From the NCBI GenBank assembly GCA_015709215.1, contig JACCQN010000023.1, forward strand, positions 1-52,876: 52,876 bases of DNA, written 5' to 3'. Below the pieces are notes generated by a model, which made no database searches, was not told the origin of the DNA, and saw only the letters and a list, made by a program, of their open reading frames with translations. Source of the stretch: Bacteroidales bacterium (GTDB taxonomy: Bacteria > Bacteroidota > Bacteroidia > Bacteroidales > F082). Shown here piece after piece: positions 49,401 through 52,876 of this stretch. A program made the translations under genes and the position numbers. Each line of letters begins with the position of its first letter. Position 1 is the first letter of the stretch.

Positions 49401-50893
49401 TTCATCCTGATCAGGATTCACTGTCCTTTTTTAGCTTACAGGCCAGCTACAACATTAAAACCTACGCAATAGAAGCTAATGATGTAAGAATTATTAAAAC
49501 GGCTGATGCGGCGGTTTTTCCAATTGACGGAAAGGTACGTATTCACGAAGGAGCCCGAATGGAAACTTTAAAAAATGCCTATATCATAGCGGATACTGCC
49601 AACCGACAACATCATTTTTCAAATTCAACAGTAACCATCTTTGGCCGTAAACAATTTGAAGCTTCAGGAGAGTATCAATATGTTGATTATGAAGAAAATA
49701 CATTCCCTATTTTGTTTTCTGCAATTTTTCCGGATGAAAATGGGATAACTACAGCTTCTGGATATATCGAAAAGGAACAACAATTCAAGTTGAGCCCAAA
49801 TTATAAATATGCCGGAAAAGCCTTATTGAAAGCCAACCAATCTTTACTTAATTTTGAAGGTGTTTTTCAAGTTGAATATGCTTGCAATCAGCAAGATATA
49901 CCATGGGTAAGATTTAATTCGACCATAGATCCGCGCGATATTAGCATTCCGCTTGATACCTTATTACTAGACGAATCTGGACAGAGGCTTCACGCTGGTT
50001 TTTATTTTGATCCTTTGGATCGTCAATATTATGGAGCATTTTTAAACAACAAAAGATCAAGCACCGTTTACAGTGTGAATACTGTTTCTGGTACGCTTCG
50101 CTTCGACCGGACGAGCAATGCCTACAGGCTTGAATCAGCATCGACAAACGGTAATTCCTCAACACTTGACCTTGCTGTAAATCGCTGCTTGATAAAAGGT
50201 AAAGGAGAATTGGATCTTGGTTTGGATTTGCCTCTTGTTGATTTAAAAGTTGTTGGAAATTATGATTATCTGATGATTCCTGACAGCTCGAACATCAATG
50301 TAACCGTAATCTTTGATTTCATGTTCGACGAAAAGCTCCTGCAGATGATGTCGGACAGCATTAATAGATCTGCAAAAACAGGGGCTTTGCTTAGCCAAGG
50401 TAATTATTTGTACACGCTTGGATTGCTTTCCGGAACAGATGAGTTGAGAAGAGTACAATCAGAATTAAGCCTCTACGGCTCACCTCGGAGGATACCTGAT
50501 GTTTATCAGAAAAGTCTGGTTTTTAACAGCTTGAGTATGAGTTGGGACAAGGCTCGGAGCGCTTTCATTTCACATGGGGAACTACGCTTGGCGAATGTAT
50601 TGAGAAATCAGGTGAATAAAAGTTTGAATGGCATAGTAGTATTTGAAAAGGGCAGGGCAGGTGATGGAGTTACCATTTATATGCAACCCAGTCAATCGGA
50701 ATGGTATTATTTTCATTATGAGAATGGTATCCTGCAAGCGATTTCTTCTTCGCAAGAGTTTAACGACAGATTGTTTGAGTTGAAACTTGAAAAACGCGTC
50801 TTTGAAGATCCTGACTCAGATTTTGTTTATGAATTTGTAATAGCCTCTAAAAGAAGTGTTGTTGATTTTGTAAGACGTTACCAAATAAATTAA
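46418..50893 (+). CDS. Giant exported beta-rich protein of unknown function
   Basis: About 1,491 residues from ATG 46418; a start 13 codons earlier would overlap prmA. The signal peptide (about residues 1-22, ending FGFGQ) is followed by an N-terminal helical part of about 150 residues and then a very long beta-strand-rich region. Similar strand units recur, for example VTFSYKKYFDFRMLGRFEDK, FTFSGFVGAGLFEFYTRES, IARLDPTDLKAEGELSF and VTIFGRKQFEASGEYQYVD, reminiscent of the stacked strands of LptA/AsmA-type or outer-membrane assembly proteins. No catalytic motif, T9SS domain or lipobox is seen. It sits between prmA and plsY (2-nt gap to plsY), so it is likely a conserved envelope protein. The fold is inferred. 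Confidence 0.7.
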   Translation: MIKRFIRSFLLFFFLLSGFYGFGQEETHFSSDSDIFIQQIAAILDDTPNRTFMNNGKLLIQAFIPRWQAGRFSKAEKDLIKDISEELFQKKYRNYPFFYDFYVALNELAFSQQPQQSVLNWLTFTKQILDNQSQRNFSTHLAVSNQLLQNQVISERGSSSWFLRNADYRFASDTALIIQVLKTDLVCATRRDSSLIRNTSGIYSAITNQWEGSGGQIDWWRFDLSEEVQLTLKDYTIDLSQSEYSADSVTFSYKKYFDFRMLGRFEDKVSSSPPGSRTSYPRFKAYFKDYELKDIYKDITYRGGFSMEGATIKAVGNGKTKAKFLFFQDEKLRATLQSSEFVLSDDRIISNNVTMMIPMESDSIFHPNANMRYDNNLRQIILFRTETGLADSPFFDSYHMLDLYFEALYWSVDKPEIHFRQLEGMRSENSGYLQSMNYFSYADFDRLRLIDNQHPMFSIENYLKAYDKENEIMLRWYAEFIKKPEEQALTQILRLAAEGYLVYDPDQRIAIVKDRFFSTLSARSGDKDYDVIQINSTTSSLKPNIVMNLDSLILNVFGVDEIILSSAQHVRIVPNEKQIAIRKNRDFTFSGFVGAGLFEFYTRESSFDYNQFKLNLTQVDSLSFFVPLFDQPQRADGSRDYTRVRNVIADMSGTLYIDQADNKSGNKLSPQYPVFESKNESYVYFQKPSINENRLLKEDFYYVVDPFEIDSLDDFSTDNLRFGGYLNSAGIFPAIQEPLIVLQDYSLGFRHQFENPKPMYAEKALFADSLFLSNQGFWGSGALEYGPSETRADTFVFFPDEVRALAQKFSMAGQDLPYSFPQAQADSIHFSWLTDTNQVILETLYNPLIFYNNAIFKGIARLDPTDLKAEGELSFGQAFMKSNYFDFDQQAFAADTSDFTLLTALSGEPAFVALKYNSVVDFAKREALFDRSNGGSSLSFPFNNYISTLVEAKWLMDEDKINLENTVYEKQIDFDSLSFNQLIDLKLIGSEFISVHPDQDSLSFFSLQASYNIKTYAIEANDVRIIKTADAAVFPIDGKVRIHEGARMETLKNAYIIADTANRQHHFSNSTVTIFGRKQFEASGEYQYVDYEENTFPILFSAIFPDENGITTASGYIEKEQQFKLSPNYKYAGKALLKANQSLLNFEGVFQVEYACNQQDIPWVRFNSTIDPRDISIPLDTLLLDESGQRLHAGFYFDPLDRQYYGAFLNNKRSSTVYSVNTVSGTLRFDRTSNAYRLESASTNGNSSTLDLAVNRCLIKGKGELDLGLDLPLVDLKVVGNYDYLMIPDSSNINVTVIFDFMFDEKLLQMMSDSINRSAKTGALLSQGNYLYTLGLLSGTDELRRVQSELSLYGSPRRIPDVYQKSLVFNSLSMSWDKARSAFISHGELRLANVLRNQVNKSLNGIVVFEKGRAGDGVTIYMQPSQSEWYYFHYENGILQAISSSQEFNDRLFELKLEKRVFEDPDSDFVYEFVIASKRSVVDFVRRYQIN

Positions 50894-50895
50894 TT

Positions 50896-51546
50896 ATGAA
50901 TACCGAGATACTTATTAGCAATGTTTTACCGATAATTGTCGGATATTTACTAGGATCGATTCCTACAGCTGTATGGGTCGGAAAGATATTTTACGGAAAA
51001 GATGTACGTCTCGAAGGATCAGGTAACGCAGGCGCCACTAATACCATTCGCGTTTTAGGCCTTACAGCTGGTATTCCGGTATTATTGATCGACGTTTTAA
51101 AAGGCTTAGCAGCAGTTTTGCTCATAGAACCCTTAAACAGATTCGTTGGCGGAACCGAGATTACTCCCTTGCTACAATTATTGGTTGCTGTAGCTGCAGT
51201 TTTAGGACATACTTTGCCGTTATTTGCCGGATTTCGTGGTGGCAAAGGCGTAGCAACATTACTAGGAATAGGCCTGGGCTTATATCCGTGGGCTACACTT
51301 CTTTCCTTGATTACTTTTATTATTGTATTGTTAATAAGTAAGTATGTTTCCCTTTCCAGTATTTCTGCAGGTGTTGCTTTTCCGTTTTTTGTAATTTTTC
51401 TTTTTCCCCCGGATAATATCGTGTTTATGATACTGGCAGTAGCAGTAGCCTTGTTTTTACCATTAACGCATCGAAAAAACATCAAACGATTACTAAATGG
51501 AACGGAGCCAAAATTTACGCTAAACAAATCAAGCAAAGAAAATTAA
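50896..51546 (+). CDS. plsY: Glycerol-3-phosphate acyltransferase PlsY
   Basis: Integral-membrane enzyme that starts phospholipid synthesis by transferring acyl from acyl phosphate to glycerol 3-phosphate, 216 residues. The three PlsY signatures are seen: GSIPTAVWVGK, RLEGSGNAGATNTIRVLG, and GHTLPLFAGFRGGKGVAT. Five membrane spans. It is the last gene of the long operon. The giant exported protein ends 2 nt upstream, and dnaN begins 83 nt downstream. Confidence 0.97.
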   Translation: MNTEILISNVLPIIVGYLLGSIPTAVWVGKIFYGKDVRLEGSGNAGATNTIRVLGLTAGIPVLLIDVLKGLAAVLLIEPLNRFVGGTEITPLLQLLVAVAAVLGHTLPLFAGFRGGKGVATLLGIGLGLYPWATLLSLITFIIVLLISKYVSLSSISAGVAFPFFVIFLFPPDNIVFMILAVAVALFLPLTHRKNIKRLLNGTEPKFTLNKSSKEN

Positions 51547-51629
51547 TAATTTGTTGGTAAATGTTTTTGGATAAGCATTAACAACGCTATCAAATTTCTT
51601 ATTTTTACACTTTAAAAACTATCGACAAT

Positions 51630-52757
51630 ATGAAATTTATAATTTCCAGCTTAAACTTATTGAAAAGTATTCAGGCACTCGGTGGAGTAATAGGATCAAA
51701 TAACACTCTTCCCATTCTTGATGATTTTCTGTTTAGCCTTACTGAAGGCGAGTTGCGTATTACAGCTTCTGACCTTGAGACCACTATGATGATTAGTTTA
51801 AAGCCTGATATGCAAGAGGGTACGGGAGAAGTTACGATTCCTGCACGTTTGTTATTAGAAATCATGAAAACTTTTCCAGACATTCCTGTAACCATTAACG
51901 TAAAGCCCGAAAATTTGATGGTAGAGCTTATCGCCGGCGAAGGTCATTATAAATTATCGGGTCATAAAAGTGATGAATTCCCTCAAACTCCTGTGCTGGA
52001 AGATCCCACTGTAATGGATTTATCAGCCGAAATCTTGGCCAATGGTTTTGAAAAGACAATTTTTGCTACCGGAAATGATGAACTGCGACCCGTAATGTCG
52101 GGCGTGCTGATAGAACTTTCTGAGGATTACCTTACTTTTGTAGCAACCGATGCACATAAATTGGTTCGTTACAGAAGGCTGGATGTGAAGACAGAACAAA
52201 ATGCTGCTTTTATACTTCCCAAAAAGCCTATCAATCAGCTCAAAAACCTGCTGTTTTCTAAAAGTGAAGGCGATGTAACCTTAGCATTCAATCAAAAAAA
52301 TGCTATGTTTAGTTTTGATAATGTGAAATTGGTTTGTCGGTTAATAGAAGGAAAATATCCTAATTATGAAGCTGTAATTCCCACTACAAATCCTAATAAG
52401 CTTAATATCGATCGTCTTTCGTTGCTCAATTCGATTCGCAGGGTTGCAATTTTTTCTAATAAAGCTACACACCAGGTGCGTTTCAAGATTACAGGTCAGG
52501 AACTTATACTTTCGGCTGAGGATCTTGATTATTATAATGAAGCCCGCGAACGACTGAGTTGCAGCTACGAAGGTGATGATATGGAAATAGGGTTTAATTC
52601 CAGGTTTTTTCAGGAGATGCTCAATAATATGGATACCGACAATGTGCAGCTAGAAATGTCAGCACCTAACAGAGCTGGAATTTTGATTCCGGTAGAAAAT
52701 GAAAATAAGGAAGAAGATATATTAATGTTGATCATGCCTGTTATGCTCAACCAATAA
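51630..52757 (+). CDS. dnaN: DNA polymerase III sliding clamp (beta subunit)
   Basis: A 375-residue processivity clamp; three structurally repeated domains. MKFIISSLNLLKSIQALGGVI, split here as FIISSLNLLKSIQAL, and the ending NKEEDILMLIMPVMLNQ fit; MSGVLIELSEDYLTFVATDAHKLV and LIEGKYPNYEAVIP are family landmarks. It is not beside dnaA or recF in this window, as is usual in this phylum. It lies 83 nt after plsY and is followed by a strong terminator. DinB (26.9 kb) carries a clamp-binding motif that should bind this protein. Confidence 0.98.
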   Translation: MKFIISSLNLLKSIQALGGVIGSNNTLPILDDFLFSLTEGELRITASDLETTMMISLKPDMQEGTGEVTIPARLLLEIMKTFPDIPVTINVKPENLMVELIAGEGHYKLSGHKSDEFPQTPVLEDPTVMDLSAEILANGFEKTIFATGNDELRPVMSGVLIELSEDYLTFVATDAHKLVRYRRLDVKTEQNAAFILPKKPINQLKNLLFSKSEGDVTLAFNQKNAMFSFDNVKLVCRLIEGKYPNYEAVIPTTNPNKLNIDRLSLLNSIRRVAIFSNKATHQVRFKITGQELILSAEDLDYYNEARERLSCSYEGDDMEIGFNSRFFQEMLNNMDTDNVQLEMSAPNRAGILIPVENENKEEDILMLIMPVMLNQ

Positions 52758-52778
52758 TTTTCGGTTCTAGTCGTGATG

Positions 52779-52805
52779 CCCCCGGAATTTTTCGGGGGTT
52801 TTTTG
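52779..52805 (+). terminator. Rho-independent terminator of dnaN
   Basis: CCCCCG (52779-52784) pairs with CGGGGG (52793-52798) around an A/T-rich loop, then a run of T from 52799. It lies 21 nt after the dnaN stop. Confidence 0.9.
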
Positions 52806-52876
52806 TTTTCCTTCATTGTATTTTCAGTTTTTGCGAACCCATGCACACAATTAATTGTTCATTGGCAACTGTCGTT

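Noticed and set aside
50991-51536. A 181-codon minus-strand frame across plsY
   Set aside because: Antisense to conserved PlsY motifs; composition (Lys, Thr, Asn, Pro) is a shadow of membrane codons.
1-52876. tRNA, rRNA, CRISPR arrays, prophage, intact IS elements
   Set aside because: Gaps were read for cloverleaf-like and repeat-spacer patterns and the proteins for transposase, integrase and Cas families; none was found. Small non-coding RNAs cannot be excluded by eye.

Overview
The window looks like chromosomal DNA of a Bacteroidota (Bacteroidetes) species, most likely from the Bacteroidales/Marinilabiliales side, although the order is a guess. The sequence-level reasons are: many candidate promoters carry the phylum-specific -7 element TAnnTTTG (one has the full TTTG-N19-TAnnTTTG layout); start codons lack Shine-Dalgarno sequences; a secreted protein has a type IX secretion (T9SS) C-terminal sorting domain; feoA and feoB are fused; and lineage-typical families occur (DUF3078, DUF5063, GxxExxY, BT_3928-type DoxX, carboxypeptidase-regulatory-domain TonB receptor, Asp-rich surface lipoprotein). 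No tRNA, rRNA, CRISPR array, prophage or intact insertion sequence was seen.

Layout. (1) 0-4 kb: nth, bcp and recA, a TPR lipoprotein, and an orphan Hpt protein that meets it tail to tail. (2) 4-11.6 kb: the FeoAB iron transporter, a DUF5063 protein, a small GreA/GreB-like protein, a three-gene operon (membrane protein, HTH regulator, outer-membrane barrel) with a candidate operator, and a FemAB-type transferase. (3) 11.7-17 kb: a tightly overlapping minus-strand nucleotide-sugar operon (ugd, UDP-glucuronate decarboxylase, rfbD, a degenerate GxxExxY protein, phosphohexomutase). (4) 17-26.5 kb: a surface and envelope region with a DUF3078 protein, a potassium-selective ionotropic-glutamate-receptor-like channel, a T9SS-exported CotH/lamin-tail protein, a 57-nt hairpin element, and a surface lipoprotein with its TonB-dependent receptor. 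(5) 26.4-35.5 kb: a decayed MFS transporter, a dinB plus DnaQ/GIY-YIG nuclease operon, rpsP with a long acidic tail, and an operon coupling a cytoplasmic hybrid histidine kinase to recQ and a 3-methyladenine glycosylase. (6) 35.6-40.2 kb: a CPA2 cation/proton antiporter, a marC gene broken by frameshifts, two small proteins, a 375-bp gap with a decayed gene end, and a YD-repeat-like secreted protein. (7) 40.2-52.8 kb: divergent folP-cdaA (folate, c-di-AMP) and a seven-gene plus-strand operon (DUF1599, DoxX, OppB-like permease, tpiA, prmA, a ~1,490-residue exported protein, plsY), then dnaN and its terminator.

How the genes work together. Genome maintenance is over-represented: nth, recA, dinB, the exonuclease/GIY-YIG fusion, recQ, mpg and dnaN. 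DinB ends in a clamp-binding motif that should bind the sliding clamp encoded at the right edge. The nucleotide-sugar operon makes UDP-glucuronate and UDP-xylose and carries out the last dTDP-rhamnose step for envelope glycans. Three sites show gene decay (MFS remnant, marC, remnant at 39.15-39.32 kb). The best candidates for undescribed biology are the glutamate-receptor-like K+ channel with its back-to-back divergent promoter, the giant exported protein in the tpiA-prmA-plsY operon, the kinase-recQ-mpg operon, and the lipoprotein/TonB pair separated by a terminator.
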